Origin: Flavobacterium sp. 102
GTDB taxonomy: Bacteria; Bacteroidota; Bacteroidia; Flavobacteriales; Flavobacteriaceae
Assembly (NCBI RefSeq): GCF_003634615.1
Contig: NZ_RBKX01000001.1
Span: 3,286,001-3,350,000 of the forward strand
Length of the DNA stretch: 64,000 bases
Direction of reading: 5' to 3'
Every line of letters begins with the position of its first letter. Position 1 is the first letter of the stretch. The notes beneath the pieces are model-generated. The model was not told where the DNA came from, searched no databases, and was given only the letters and a program-made list of their open reading frames with translations. Of the stretch, positions 51,169-61,238 are shown in pieces. A program made the position numbers and the translations under genes.

Positions 51169-52923
51169 ATGAACAAAACAGTAAATATTAATATAGGTGG
51201 TTTATTCTTCCATATAGACGAAGATGCATACCAAAAATTATCAAGATATTTTGATGCTATAAAACGTTCTCTTTCTAATTCTTCCGGTAAGGACGAAATC
51301 ATGAAAGACATTGAAATGCGTGTGGCTGAGCTTTTGACTGAAAAACAAAAAACCGACAAACACGTAATCAATAATAAAGATGTTGACGAAGTGATTGTAG
51401 TTATGGGACAACCGGAAGACTACCGATTGGATGACGAGGATTCAAAAGAAACCAAATCTGAGCCTTATTACAACTTTCCTCCTCGTAAAAAACTATACAG
51501 AGACAAAGACAGAGGTTTAATTGGTGGTGTTTGTACCGGTTTGGGGCACTACTTTGGAATTGAATCCGTTTGGATCAAAATCATATTCTTATTGTTAGCA
51601 TTCACCAGTTTTGGTATCATCGCTTACATTATTCTTTGGATTGCAACGCCAAAAGCGATTACCACTTCAGAAAAATTAGAAATGACCGGCGAACCGGTTA
51701 CCATCTCTAATATCGAAAAAAAAGTGAGAGAAGAATTTGACAGTGTTTCTAACAAATTCAAAAATGCCAATTACGACGAAATGGGAAACCAAGTAAAGTC
51801 GGGTGCCGAAAGAGTTGCCAGTGGTTTAGGTGATGTAATTATGAAAATCTTTGGTGCATTTGCTAAAGTTTTAGGTGCTATCATCTTAGTATTCTCTGCC
51901 TTGACATTAGCCGGATTATTTATTGGTCTTTTTACTTTCGGTACTACTTCTTTTATTGATGCGCCTTGGCAACGTTATGTTGACGCAGTAAACTACACAG
52001 ATGTTCCGTTATGGATTTTTGGAGTGTTGGCTTTCTTAGCCATCGGTATTCCATTGTTCTTCTTCTTATTGTTGGGATTAAAATTATTGGTAACCAATAT
52101 GAAATCTTTAAGCGCAGTTGCTAAATACAGTTTGTTAGCCATTTGGATTTTTGCTGTAGGTGCTTTAGTGGTTATTGGAATCAAACAATCTACTGAATCA
52201 GCGTTTGAAGGTAAAGCGGTTCAAAAAGAGGTAATCAACATTCAGCCAACGGATACTTTGCAAATCAAATTTGTAAGCAATGATTTCTTCTCGAAAAACA
52301 TTTACGAACATGAAGATTTTACGTTTACACAGGATTCTGCTAAAAATGAAGTGATATATTCAAACCAAATTAGTTTTGAAATCAAAAGCACTGATAAAGC
52401 GCAACCTTATCTTCAAATTGAAAAATTAGCTGACGGTAAATCATTCAAAGAAGCCAATATTAGAGCAGAAAAAATCAACTATGGTTTCAAAATGGTTGGT
52501 AACCAATTACTTCTAGACAACTATTTGGTAACCGAAATGGCCAGTAAATATAGAGACCAACGTGTTGAATTGTATTTGTATCTTCCAAAAGGAACTGTAT
52601 TTGTAGCCGATGAAACGGTGCAACATTTTGACGAATCACACAATGAATATTTCAATTTACACTATAGTTCAGGAAAATACACTTACAAAGTAGAAGAAAC
52701 TCAAGTAAAATGTTTGGATTGTCCAAAAGACGAAAACGAATACAACGACTCAGAAGGTGGCGTTCAATCTGAAGAAATTAACATCATAGACGAGAATGAT
52801 TCTTCTGAAACAGTTACGGTAAAAATCAACGGAAAAGTAGTTACCGAAACCAAATCAGGGAAATCAGATAAAAAAAGAAAACTGACTGTAGGAAGCGACG
52901 GCGTAATCATTAAAACAGAATAA
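51169..52923 (+). CDS. PspC-domain membrane protein
   Basis: 584 residues. Cytoplasmic N-terminal region ~1-100, PspC domain with RDKDRGLIGGVCTGLGHYFG followed by VWIKIIFLLLAFTSFGIIAY, then about three further helices (~215-340) and a beta-rich C-terminal domain (QKEVINIQPTDTLQIKF) similar in style to DUF2807. PspC-type proteins act in envelope stress. Operon PadR-PspC-DUF2807. Confidence 0.9.
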   Translation: MNKTVNINIGGLFFHIDEDAYQKLSRYFDAIKRSLSNSSGKDEIMKDIEMRVAELLTEKQKTDKHVINNKDVDEVIVVMGQPEDYRLDDEDSKETKSEPYYNFPPRKKLYRDKDRGLIGGVCTGLGHYFGIESVWIKIIFLLLAFTSFGIIAYIILWIATPKAITTSEKLEMTGEPVTISNIEKKVREEFDSVSNKFKNANYDEMGNQVKSGAERVASGLGDVIMKIFGAFAKVLGAIILVFSALTLAGLFIGLFTFGTTSFIDAPWQRYVDAVNYTDVPLWIFGVLAFLAIGIPLFFFLLLGLKLLVTNMKSLSAVAKYSLLAIWIFAVGALVVIGIKQSTESAFEGKAVQKEVINIQPTDTLQIKFVSNDFFSKNIYEHEDFTFTQDSAKNEVIYSNQISFEIKSTDKAQPYLQIEKLADGKSFKEANIRAEKINYGFKMVGNQLLLDNYLVTEMASKYRDQRVELYLYLPKGTVFVADETVQHFDESHNEYFNLHYSSGKYTYKVEETQVKCLDCPKDENEYNDSEGGVQSEEINIIDENDSSETVTVKINGKVVTETKSGKSDKKRKLTVGSDGVIIKTE

Positions 52924-52925
52924 TC

Positions 52926-53666
52926 ATGACAAAATTTGTAATTTTCTTTTCAAAAGTGATTACGGCTACCTTAGTAGCCTTATCAATCACCTCATGCGAT
53001 CACAACATTAATTTTGGTAAATCCATCAGCGGAAGCGGAAAAGTAATAACCGAAAAACGAAATGTAGCCCACTTTGACAAAGTAACGGTTAGTCAAGGTT
53101 TAGAATGTGAAATCATCTTTTCAGATAAATTAGAAGTAACCGTGGAAGCTGACGATAATTTAATCAACGGAATTCACACTACAGTACAAAACGGTACGTT
53201 AGACATCAGTTCTGAATATGACAACTATATTAATGTAACTTCTAAAAAAATCATTGTTCGCATGCCAAAGATCGTAAGTTTGGAAAGCACTAGTGGTTCG
53301 ACTATTACATCGAGTAACATTTTGAACAGTGATGACATTACGCTAAAATCAAGCAGCGGTAGTTCATTAGAAGTCGAAGTTGAAGCCGATAAAGTAACCT
53401 TGGAAACTTCAAGCGGAAGCGAACAAAAAGTAACCGGAAAAGCGCTAAAAGTATTTACTGCTTCGTCTAGCGGAAGTCATATAGATGCTAATGGATTATT
53501 GGCCAATGAAGTGAATTCACAATCTTCAAGCGGAAGCTCAACAACGGTTAATGCAGCTGTATTATTGGATGCCAAAGCGTCAAGCGGAAGTTCAATAACC
53601 TACTTAAATAGTCCCAAAGAAGTTCGAAAAGAAGAAACTTCCGGCGGAAGCGTCTCCAAAGATTAA
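52926..53666 (+). CDS. GIN-domain (DUF2807) lipoprotein
   Basis: 246 residues, lipobox SITSCDHN. DUF2807 beta-helix: GSGKVITEKRNVAHFDKVTV, VEADDNLINGIHTTVQNGTL, then Ser-rich coils (SSGSS repeated about six times) that mark the turns of the helix. Typical head GIN protein of Bacteroidota. Starts 2 bases after the PspC gene and ends at a terminator. Confidence 0.93.
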   Translation: MTKFVIFFSKVITATLVALSITSCDHNINFGKSISGSGKVITEKRNVAHFDKVTVSQGLECEIIFSDKLEVTVEADDNLINGIHTTVQNGTLDISSEYDNYINVTSKKIIVRMPKIVSLESTSGSTITSSNILNSDDITLKSSSGSSLEVEVEADKVTLETSSGSEQKVTGKALKVFTASSSGSHIDANGLLANEVNSQSSSGSSTTVNAAVLLDAKASSGSSITYLNSPKEVRKEETSGGSVSKD

Positions 53667-53672
53667 GTTAAT

Positions 53673-53708
53673 AAAACATCTCAATGAAAATTGGGATGTT
53701 TTTTTTTC
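53673..53708 (+). terminator. Terminator of the PadR-PspC-DUF2807 operon
   Basis: aaaacatctcaat / attgggatgtttt stem with a nine-T tail, 7 bases after the stop. Confidence 0.85.
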
Positions 53709-53781
53709 TATTTTTGACAATCGAGTCACGTTTTGAAAACGAGATGAATTGTACCAAGTAAAAACCAAACTACCAACTTTT

Positions 53782-54621
53782 ATGAAAAAAATTATACTCT
53801 TTAGTTTTCTTTTACTCACGTCTGTTTCTTTTGCCCAAAAAAAAGAAAAGGTAAAAGGCTCTAAAATTGTCAAATTGGAACAAAAGCAAATTGGTGATTT
53901 TGTAAGTTTAGAAGTAGAAGACAATCTCGAGATTTTTTTGGTAAAAGGAAATGAATGTGCGCTCGAAATCGAAGCTGATGACAATTTGATCGAATTCGTT
54001 GAATACAAATTGGCCGGAAGTAACCTAAGAATTTCAACTTCAAAAGACATATCTAGCTATAAAAAATTGAGCGTTCGCGTAACTTATACCGATAAGTTCA
54101 ATATGATTATCACCAAAGACGAAACCAATGTAACTGCTTTATCCGATGTGGTTTTAGACAATGTCACTTTTAAAACTTATGATTATTCTAAATTATTTCT
54201 GAACGCCAACACCAAGAGTTTTACTTTAATGGCCAACGATAAATCAAAAGTAGAATTGAATTTAAAATCAGTAAAAACCGCGATTGATTTAAGTAAAAGT
54301 GCTTACGTGAAAGCGCTAATTTCTTCCAGCGAAATGAGATTCGATTTGTACCAAAAATCATCCGCAGAAGTTGAAGGCGATGTGATTGAATTAAAATTAC
54401 GTTTAGACAACAACACCGATTTTATTGGTAAAAAACTAACGGCCAAAAACGCTTCTTTAGAAACAGCCGGTTATTCTAAAAGCAGTATCAATGTCAGCAA
54501 TAATGCTACTATAGATGCTTCGGGCAATAGCGAAATACAATTGTATGGCGAACCGCTGAAAATTGAGATGAAACGTTTCGCAGACAGTGCCGAACTCAGA
54601 AAAAAACCCACTACAAAATAA
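53782..54621 (+). CDS. Secreted DUF2807 protein
   Basis: 279 residues from ATG 53782, signal peptide LLLTSVSFAQ. A second DUF2807 beta-helix (KIVKLEQKQIGDFVSLEVED, ALEIEADDNLIEFVEYKLAG, NASLETAGYSKSSINVSNNA) with no lipobox. Diverged relative of the gene upstream; separated from it by a terminator, so independently expressed. Confidence 0.88.
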   Translation: MKKIILFSFLLLTSVSFAQKKEKVKGSKIVKLEQKQIGDFVSLEVEDNLEIFLVKGNECALEIEADDNLIEFVEYKLAGSNLRISTSKDISSYKKLSVRVTYTDKFNMIITKDETNVTALSDVVLDNVTFKTYDYSKLFLNANTKSFTLMANDKSKVELNLKSVKTAIDLSKSAYVKALISSSEMRFDLYQKSSAEVEGDVIELKLRLDNNTDFIGKKLTAKNASLETAGYSKSSINVSNNATIDASGNSEIQLYGEPLKIEMKRFADSAELRKKPTTK

Positions 54622-54654
54622 ACAAGTCAATTTTTTTCAGAAAATGACATAAAC

Positions 54655-54690
54655 AAAAAAAGTCCTGATTGCTCAGGACTTTTTATTTTT
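54655..54690 (-). terminator. Bidirectional terminator next to tRNA-His
   Basis: agtcctga-ttgc-tcaggact hairpin with A run on one side and T run on the other; ends both the DUF2807 gene and the tRNA transcript. Confidence 0.8.
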
Positions 54691-54766
54691 GGGTGAATGA
54701 CCGGGTTCGAACCGGCGACCCTCGGTACCACAAACCGATGCTCTAACCAACTGAGCTACAATCACC
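54691..54766 (-). tRNA. tRNA-His (GTG anticodon)
   Basis: Minus strand: acceptor GGTGATTG, D arm TAGCTCAGTTGGTTAGAGCA, anticodon arm TCGGT-TTGTGGT-ACCGA (anticodon GTG), T arm GCCGG-TTCGAAC-CCGGT, 3' acceptor CATTCACC. The extra 5' G pairs with discriminator C73, the His identity element. Position 5:68 is a U:U mismatch. CCA is not encoded. Confidence 0.93.
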
Positions 54767-54828
54767 ATTTGTATTTCGAGTGCAAATATAGTGTAAAAGT
54801 TAACTTTTACAAAGAAATTTTATTTTTT

Positions 54829-55545
54829 TTAAATCAAATCTGATAAGCTATTGACTGCCAAATACCTTTCGACTGTAAAACCTTCGGCATATTCTACGCC
54901 AACCAATCTTCCAAAGTCCTGAGAGCGATAATGAATGCTTTCTAGAAAGTTTTTCGTCGCAATCGGCGTTACCGGTTCATTAGAATTTTCAGAATAAAAC
55001 TGTGAGCTGTAAGCCAAAATAGCCGCTTCCTTTTTATCAATAAAAGCCGAAATGTCTACGACAAAATCGGGTTCGATATTTTTCCATTGGATATAATGGT
55101 AAACTACTTTTGGTCGCCATGCTTCTTGTTCAACACCTTCATGGGTAGTTTCAATTCTTCTTAATCCCGATAAAAAACAAGCATCCGAAACTAATTTGCT
55201 TCCTTTTCCATGATCAATGTGTCGGTCTTCAATAGCGTTACAAATCACTATTTCGGGTTTGTATTTTCTGATGCGTTTGATGATTTCCATTTGGTGTGCT
55301 TCATCATTGACAAAAAACCCATCGCGCATGTCCAAGTTTTCACGAACAGAAATCCCTAAAATTTCGGCCGCCAATTTGGATTCCTTATTTCTGATTTCAA
55401 CCGAACCACGAGTTCCAAGTTCACCACGAGTTAAATCGATGATGCCTATCTTTTTCCCTAAAGAAACTTCTTTGGCAATCGTGCCGCTGCAACCCAATTC
55501 CACATCATCCGGATGTGCTCCGAAAGCCAGTATATCTAATTTCAT
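54829..55545 (-). CDS. bshB1: Bacillithiol biosynthesis deacetylase BshB1
   Basis: 238 residues. LmbE-like fold with zinc ligands in FGAHPDDVELGCSG and HIDHGKG, plus GELGTRGSVEIRNKE and FLSGLRRIETTHEG, which are BshB1-specific. Removes the acetyl group from GlcNAc-malate in bacillithiol synthesis. The 5' gap to menF contains the heptanucleotide repeat. Confidence 0.95.
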   Translation of the reverse strand: MKLDILAFGAHPDDVELGCSGTIAKEVSLGKKIGIIDLTRGELGTRGSVEIRNKESKLAAEILGISVRENLDMRDGFFVNDEAHQMEIIKRIRKYKPEIVICNAIEDRHIDHGKGSKLVSDACFLSGLRRIETTHEGVEQEAWRPKVVYHYIQWKNIEPDFVVDISAFIDKKEAAILAYSSQFYSENSNEPVTPIATKNFLESIHYRSQDFGRLVGVEYAEGFTVERYLAVNSLSDLI

Positions 55546-55570
55546 TTTATTATCTGTTATTAATTGTCAA

Positions 55571-55616
55571 AATTATCAATTATCAATTATCAATTATCAA
55601 TTATCAATTATCAATT
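55571..55616. repeat. Heptanucleotide tandem repeat (aattatc)x6
   Basis: Six perfect copies of aattatc plus a partial one between the menF stop and the bshB1 start (25 bases before bshB1's ATG in the transcript). A simple repeat of this length can vary by slippage. Confidence 0.9.
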
Positions 55617-56677
55617 TACAAAACCTTTCTCATCGTCATCGATTTATTAACCGTTTCCATGAACTCATCCTTTGGAAGACTGTCTTTGGTGATGCCACAA
55701 CCGATAAAAAGTTGGGCCGTATCACCCACTATTTTCATACAACGCAAATTGACAAACAAATCGGATTGTTCTGTACGAAATGTAGCAAAATCGATATTCA
55801 ATTCGCCTAAAAATCCGGAATAATATTCTCTATCGTAGTTTTCATTCCTAATAATAAATGCTTTGGCAGGTTCCTTCGGCAAACCGCAAACTGCCGATGT
55901 TGGATGCAATATCTTAATGATTTCGGCTTTGGCTTTTTTAGACTTTATCGTTGCCGTAATATCGGTTTTTATGTGCCAAAGATTTCCTGCTTTAACTGAA
56001 TACGGACTCGAAACCGTCATTTCGCTGACTTTGTCCTGCAAACCGGTAGTAATGAATTCGGAAACCAAACGTTGTTCTTCAATTTCCTTTTCTGGCCAAC
56101 TCACATTTTCTGCGTTTGTTGCAATTTGCGTTCCGGCCAAAGCGACCGTTTGCAATGCTCTTTGATTGATCTTTAAAAATTGCTCCGGCGTTGCGCCCAT
56201 CCACATGCCAATTTTCGGATGAAAAAAGCAATACTTAAAAGCCGTCGGATAAAAAGTGATTAACTTTTTGAAAACGGACTCTAAATCAAATTGTCTCAAA
56301 AGCACCTCTTCCTTTCTTGATAAAACCACTTTTTCAAAATCGCCTTTATTGATTGCTTCAACGCCTCTTTTTACCAAATTTTCAAAAACTATTCTGGCTG
56401 TTTCATCAATCTCCGGCAATGCATTATTGGTTACTAAATAATCCGTTTCAACAATCCTTTCTACATAAACATCCGATTCTTTTTGAGGAATATACGGAAT
56501 TAAATCGCCATCAAAAGGAGCAAAAACAAAACCCTTCGCCGCAAAATCTTCCAGAAAATACAAATGGTCATTTTTTTGGAACAAACCAATCATTTTATCC
56601 GAATTGGGTTTCGCATACAACACAAAAGGCAATTGCTGCTCTTGATGCGTTTTGACTTTGATGAATAAATCGGTCAT
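55616..56677 (-). CDS. menF: Isochorismate synthase (menaquinone pathway)
   Basis: 353 residues, chorismate-binding fold. ARIVFENLVKRGVEAINKGD, FEKVVLSRKEEV, MWMGATPEQFLK, TVALAGTQ, HIKTDITATIK, HPTSAVCGLPKEPA and FIGCGITKDS are the chorismate/Mg sites. In a Bacteroidota genome it serves menaquinone. It overlaps the upstream gene by one base (TAATG), so translationally coupled. Confidence 0.9.
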   Translation of the reverse strand: MTDLFIKVKTHQEQQLPFVLYAKPNSDKMIGLFQKNDHLYFLEDFAAKGFVFAPFDGDLIPYIPQKESDVYVERIVETDYLVTNNALPEIDETARIVFENLVKRGVEAINKGDFEKVVLSRKEEVLLRQFDLESVFKKLITFYPTAFKYCFFHPKIGMWMGATPEQFLKINQRALQTVALAGTQIATNAENVSWPEKEIEEQRLVSEFITTGLQDKVSEMTVSSPYSVKAGNLWHIKTDITATIKSKKAKAEIIKILHPTSAVCGLPKEPAKAFIIRNENYDREYYSGFLGELNIDFATFRTEQSDLFVNLRCMKIVGDTAQLFIGCGITKDSLPKDEFMETVNKSMTMRKVL

Positions 56678-57099
56678 TATCTTCTTGGTAAAATCATGTT
56701 GGTTAGTTTACAAAGCGAAATAAGTTTGTCGTTCTCATCGGTGATTTTTATTTCCCAAAGATGAATGCTTCTGCCTTGGTGAATAATTCTGGCAGTACAA
56801 TAGACCATACCTTCGCGCTTGCTTTTTAAATGATTGGCAGAAATTTCAATTCCGCGCACTTCTTGTTTATCTGTATTGATGAACATTAACGAAGCCGCAC
56901 TTCCAACACTTTCTGCCAGAGCAACCGTTGCACCACCGTGTAATAATCCCATAGGCTGATGCACTCTTGAATTAACAGGCATTTTGGCGGTTAAAAAACC
57001 TTCTCCGGCATCAATATATTCTATTTCTAAGGTTTGCATCAAAGTGTTGTTACACCATTCGTTGCATAATTGGAGTATTTTTTCTTTATCAAATGACAT
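56677..57099 (-). CDS. PaaI-family hotdog thioesterase, probable DHNA-CoA thioesterase
   Basis: 140 residues. Hotdog fold of the PaaI/MenI type: MPVNSRVHQPMGLLHGGATV (family G-x-x-H-G-G) and catalytic Glu in ALAESVGSAAS. Overlap with menF points to hydrolysis of DHNA-CoA in menaquinone synthesis; that assignment is inference from context. Confidence 0.85.
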   Translation of the reverse strand: MSFDKEKILQLCNEWCNNTLMQTLEIEYIDAGEGFLTAKMPVNSRVHQPMGLLHGGATVALAESVGSAASLMFINTDKQEVRGIEISANHLKSKREGMVYCTARIIHQGRSIHLWEIKITDENDKLISLCKLTNMILPRR

Positions 57100-57297
57100 T
57101 GCTTTTTTTTTGTAAAATTACTACTTATTTCCCACAAGGAATAAAGTTGCTAAAATGAAAATACTAAAAGCGTCTTTTTATCGTTATTTGTGAAGACGAT
57201 TTTTCAAATTTTCAAATTGACTTATTTTCAAATTAAACTTTAATACCTACATTTACCACCCGAGACCATAAGGTCGAACGGTACAAAGTAAAAATTC

Positions 57298-58800
57298 ATG
57301 ATATCAATGCGCAATATAATTATACTTTTTATTGTTGGTTTAGCCATCTCCTTGAGTTCTTGTCGAGAAGACTTTCAATTCGAAGCCAGTACAGGCAATT
57401 TGACTTTTTCTAAAGACACAGTTTATTTAGATACCGTTTTTACCGATATTGGTTCAAGTACTTATACTTTGAAAGTCTATAATAAAAGTGACAAAGACAT
57501 TAAAATTCCAACAATTCAATTAGGCAAAGGTCAAGCGTCCAAATACCGCATGACGGTTGACGGAATGGTAGGCGAAAACAACCGCATCTTCCACGATGTA
57601 GAATTATTGGCCAAAGACAGTTTGTATATTTTCATTGAAGTCACTACCGATGTAGCTTCAGCTAATCCAACTGATTTTTTATATACCGATCAAATTCAGT
57701 TTGACAGCGGTGATAATTTCCAAAAAGTAGAATTGGTTACATTGATTCAAGATGCTTACTTTTTATATCCAAAAAGATTTTCCGACGGCACAACTGAAAC
57801 GCTGAATATAGACGGAATTGACGAACCGGTTTATGGCTTCTTCCTTGATGAAAACGATCCCGTTAACGGCAATGAATATACTTGGGGCAACGATAAGCCT
57901 TATGTAGTCTACGGTTACGCCGCTGTTCCAAGTGGCAAAACACTTAATATTCAACCCGGAGCAAGAATCCATTTTCATGATAGTTCAGGCGTCATTGTTG
58001 GTAACGGTGCATCATTTAAAGCTATCGGAACTTTAGAAAACAAAATCATTTTTGAAGGCGACCGATTAGAACCCGGATTTGCAGATGTTCCCGGACAATG
58101 GGAAACGATTTGGCTGACGGCCGGAAGTACCAATAACGAAATTGATCATGTAATCATCAAGAATTCCATCGTCGGGCTGAATATTGACAGTAATGACGGA
58201 AACTTTATGACGATTAAGAATACACAAATCTATAATTCATCATTGGTTGGTATTTATGCCAAAACGGCTAAAATACAAGGAGAAAATGTAGTAGTTAATT
58301 ATGGTGGAGTGGCTGCTTTGGCTTGTACATTGGGTGGAAGTTATGATTTCAAACATTGTACCTTCAACAACAACTGGTCGAGTTCTCGACAAGTAGCTGT
58401 TTTATTGAATAATTATTACGAAGAAGAAAATGGTAATAATGTGGCTTTTGATTTGACCCAAGCCGATTTTAAAAACTGCATCATTTATGGTAGTAATACC
58501 TACGAATTAAAATTAGATCCTGATACTTCAGAAGATTTCAATTATTCGTTTACCAAATGTTTGATAAAATTTGGTACTACTACAGATACCCTTTACAGTT
58601 GGATATTTGACAATCCTGAAATCAAAAGAAACGGAAATCCAAAATTCTTAGATATTCAAAACAACCAATTAAACATTGGAGATAATTCTGATGCCAGAGG
58701 ATTTGGCGATAATGTTAGCGTTGGCAATGATATTTTAGGAAATCCAAGAACGGCTCCTTATGATGCCGGTGCTTATAATTGGACTACTTTTGAGGATTAA
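57298..58800 (+). CDS. Lipoprotein with right-handed parallel beta-helix
   Basis: 500 residues (start 57298 or 57307), lipobox ISLSSCRED. N-terminal immunoglobulin-like half (LTFSKDTVYLDTVFTDIGSS), then a beta-helix (IHFHDSSGVIVGNGASFKAI, EIDHVIIKNSIVGLNIDSND, NTQIYNSSLVGIYAKTAKIQ). Similar surface lipoproteins are frequent in flavobacteria with unknown ligand. Confidence 0.82.
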   Translation: MISMRNIIILFIVGLAISLSSCREDFQFEASTGNLTFSKDTVYLDTVFTDIGSSTYTLKVYNKSDKDIKIPTIQLGKGQASKYRMTVDGMVGENNRIFHDVELLAKDSLYIFIEVTTDVASANPTDFLYTDQIQFDSGDNFQKVELVTLIQDAYFLYPKRFSDGTTETLNIDGIDEPVYGFFLDENDPVNGNEYTWGNDKPYVVYGYAAVPSGKTLNIQPGARIHFHDSSGVIVGNGASFKAIGTLENKIIFEGDRLEPGFADVPGQWETIWLTAGSTNNEIDHVIIKNSIVGLNIDSNDGNFMTIKNTQIYNSSLVGIYAKTAKIQGENVVVNYGGVAALACTLGGSYDFKHCTFNNNWSSSRQVAVLLNNYYEEENGNNVAFDLTQADFKNCIIYGSNTYELKLDPDTSEDFNYSFTKCLIKFGTTTDTLYSWIFDNPEIKRNGNPKFLDIQNNQLNIGDNSDARGFGDNVSVGNDILGNPRTAPYDAGAYNWTTFED

Positions 58801-58856
58801 ATTTCTTTTCAGAAATAAAAAGCTTCACAAAAGGAAACTTATTATTTCTTGTAATC

Positions 58857-61142
58857 TTATTTTTTGACAAACTTACTACTTGTAATTCCCTTATCTGTTT
58901 CCAGTTTAATAAAGTAGCTTCCAGTATTCAAATTTGAAACATTAATTGTATCAACTTGTTGAACATTGGGAAGAGCCAAAACCAATTGACCTAAAATATT
59001 GTATACCGATATTGATTTTAATTCAATGTCCCTTTTGGCTTTTATGATTAAAACATCATTCGCCGGAATTGGGTATAGGTTAAAATAGTTTGAAAACTCT
59101 AAATCTTGATTCCCTAATGCTTGAATAACTGTTGAAGCTGTATTGGTTACAATCGGAAAGTTATAATCAAAATAAATGCTTGCGTTATTGGTAAAAGTAT
59201 CACCTAAAACTAAGGTTGGTTTAGTTTTAATTTTAAAGGCAATATAACCATCATTAATAGCATCCTCAAAAGGCAATTGAATATTTTCAAAAATAAATTC
59301 CACTTTATTTCCGTTAATTCTGGCTACAAAAGAATGACTACTATTTATTGGAATCAATGTATTGATATCAAACTTCGTTAAATCAATCATATCTTTTACA
59401 ACAACATTTTCAGCGGGAAATGTACCTGTATTTTCAAAGCGGATTACATAATGAACATACTGACCTATCATTCCTGGACCGACAATACTTCCTTCAATAC
59501 AAGTTTTATCGTTGGGGTCGTATGAACCAACAACAATTTGTTTAAGACTACTTTCATTGTCCGATAAATACTCATCGCCTGTCATAGGATTTATTGTTGC
59601 CGTAAAATCAAGTTGATCTCCTATATTAACCGCAGGAATTTCCATCGGAGAATTGACATTCATTTTAACGTCAATACTTCTAGTTTCAAAAGGCAACAAA
59701 TCATTAAAATCCCAAGATAAAAGTCCAAAACTTTGACTGGCAAAAACAGGATTTGAAGATACCAAATCCATTAAATCATCTTCAAAAGACAAGGTCACAG
59801 TTCCGGATTGACTCATATTCCCTTTATTTTTATAAACAATTTCATAAGTAGCGTCAAAACCCGGTCGGGCAACTAACAATGGTATGATGATAACTTCTAA
59901 ATCTTGGTGGATACCATTAGGTGTAATGCAAAAATTTTGAATAACCGGACTTGTCTGTGTTGGAAAACTTACTTGAAAACTTGATGGTGAAATATTGAAA
60001 TAGTCTGGGTTCTCAATAAACGGTGTCAAGGTATGCTCACCTTGTTGAACAGGAATAGAATATTGGCCAGTAACATTTGCAATAAAGTTTCCGTTATTCT
60101 CACCATCTGCAATATTAATTCTCAAATTTGGCAATAAAGCGTCAGAACCATTACAACCATTAGAATCATTATCTAAAATAGCATTCCCTTGAATGACAAA
60201 ATATTCACCTCCGGGAATAAATGAGCAATAAGAATTAACAGTGTAATTAATGTAATTATTTGAATTAAAAATTGTTTGAACCTGATTTATTTCGGACTCG
60301 TCAGCACAAACATAATTTAGATTATTCAACCCAATTGAATAATCTATAAGTTGGTAACTCCCATTTTTCATAAAGATTTGAGTCAATAAATTATTCCCTG
60401 AAAAGAAGAAATTATCAAGATTCGTTAGGTGCGTCACATCAATGCTGGTTAATAAATTGTCCTGGCAATATAGTGTAATCAATTCTGTCAGATGATTGAC
60501 TTCAAGTTCACTAATTTGATTATTGTTACACCACAGTGAAAAAAGTTGTGGACAATTAGCAATAGTTAATGAAGATATGTTATTATATCCAATGTAAATC
60601 TGCTCTAAATTTTGAAGCCCATTTAAATTTACAGATGTTAACTGATTATTCTGAGCTGAAATAGTTTGAATTAAAGGGTTGACATTAAGGAAATCAATAG
60701 AAGTTAAATTATTTTGACTGCAATCTAATAAATTAAGGTTATTCAACCCTGCAATATTAATATGTGATATATTATTCCCTGAGCAAATTAACTGTTCCAG
60801 CGAAGTGAGACTTGTTAAATCAATAGAGTATATATTGCTGTAGGAAATCTGCAAATATCTTAAGTTAGTAAAGAACTCAATCCCAACTAAAGAATTAATA
60901 GTTCCTCCATTATCACAATCAACTACACATTGAGGTTGCATCCTATAAATTAGAAGAGCTTCGTTAACTTCAATCTCACCATTCCCATTTTGGTCTATTT
61001 GGATTTGATTGTAATTCACGTCGTAAGTATTAATTCCTGATAATAAATAGTTTTTAAAACGAATGTCAGGAAAATTAATCACTTGGGCGTCTGAAGCTAT
61101 TATAAAAAATAAAAAAAGAAATAGTGAGACAATTTTTTTCAT
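58857..61142 (-). CDS. T9SS-exported leucine-rich-repeat protein
   Basis: 761 residues, signal peptide FIIASDAQ. Residues ~85-290 hold LRRs of about 21 residues (LTSLEQLICSGNNISHINI, LQNLEQIYIGYNNISSLTI), then a Cna-B-like and DUF7619-type region (SYDPNDKTCIEG), and a T9SS sorting domain (NLYPIPANDVLIIKA ... ending SSKFVKK). Surface or released protein. Confidence 0.92.
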   Translation of the reverse strand: MKKIVSLFLFLFFIIASDAQVINFPDIRFKNYLLSGINTYDVNYNQIQIDQNGNGEIEVNEALLIYRMQPQCVVDCDNGGTINSLVGIEFFTNLRYLQISYSNIYSIDLTSLTSLEQLICSGNNISHINIAGLNNLNLLDCSQNNLTSIDFLNVNPLIQTISAQNNQLTSVNLNGLQNLEQIYIGYNNISSLTIANCPQLFSLWCNNNQISELEVNHLTELITLYCQDNLLTSIDVTHLTNLDNFFFSGNNLLTQIFMKNGSYQLIDYSIGLNNLNYVCADESEINQVQTIFNSNNYINYTVNSYCSFIPGGEYFVIQGNAILDNDSNGCNGSDALLPNLRINIADGENNGNFIANVTGQYSIPVQQGEHTLTPFIENPDYFNISPSSFQVSFPTQTSPVIQNFCITPNGIHQDLEVIIIPLLVARPGFDATYEIVYKNKGNMSQSGTVTLSFEDDLMDLVSSNPVFASQSFGLLSWDFNDLLPFETRSIDVKMNVNSPMEIPAVNIGDQLDFTATINPMTGDEYLSDNESSLKQIVVGSYDPNDKTCIEGSIVGPGMIGQYVHYVIRFENTGTFPAENVVVKDMIDLTKFDINTLIPINSSHSFVARINGNKVEFIFENIQLPFEDAINDGYIAFKIKTKPTLVLGDTFTNNASIYFDYNFPIVTNTASTVIQALGNQDLEFSNYFNLYPIPANDVLIIKAKRDIELKSISVYNILGQLVLALPNVQQVDTINVSNLNTGSYFIKLETDKGITSSKFVKK

Positions 61143-61238
61143 AGTAAAACTTTATATCCCAAAAGTATAAAATATATTGTAAGATTTTTATAATAAATAC
61201 CTTTCTTAATAATTAATTAAAAACTTAGCAAAAACTCG

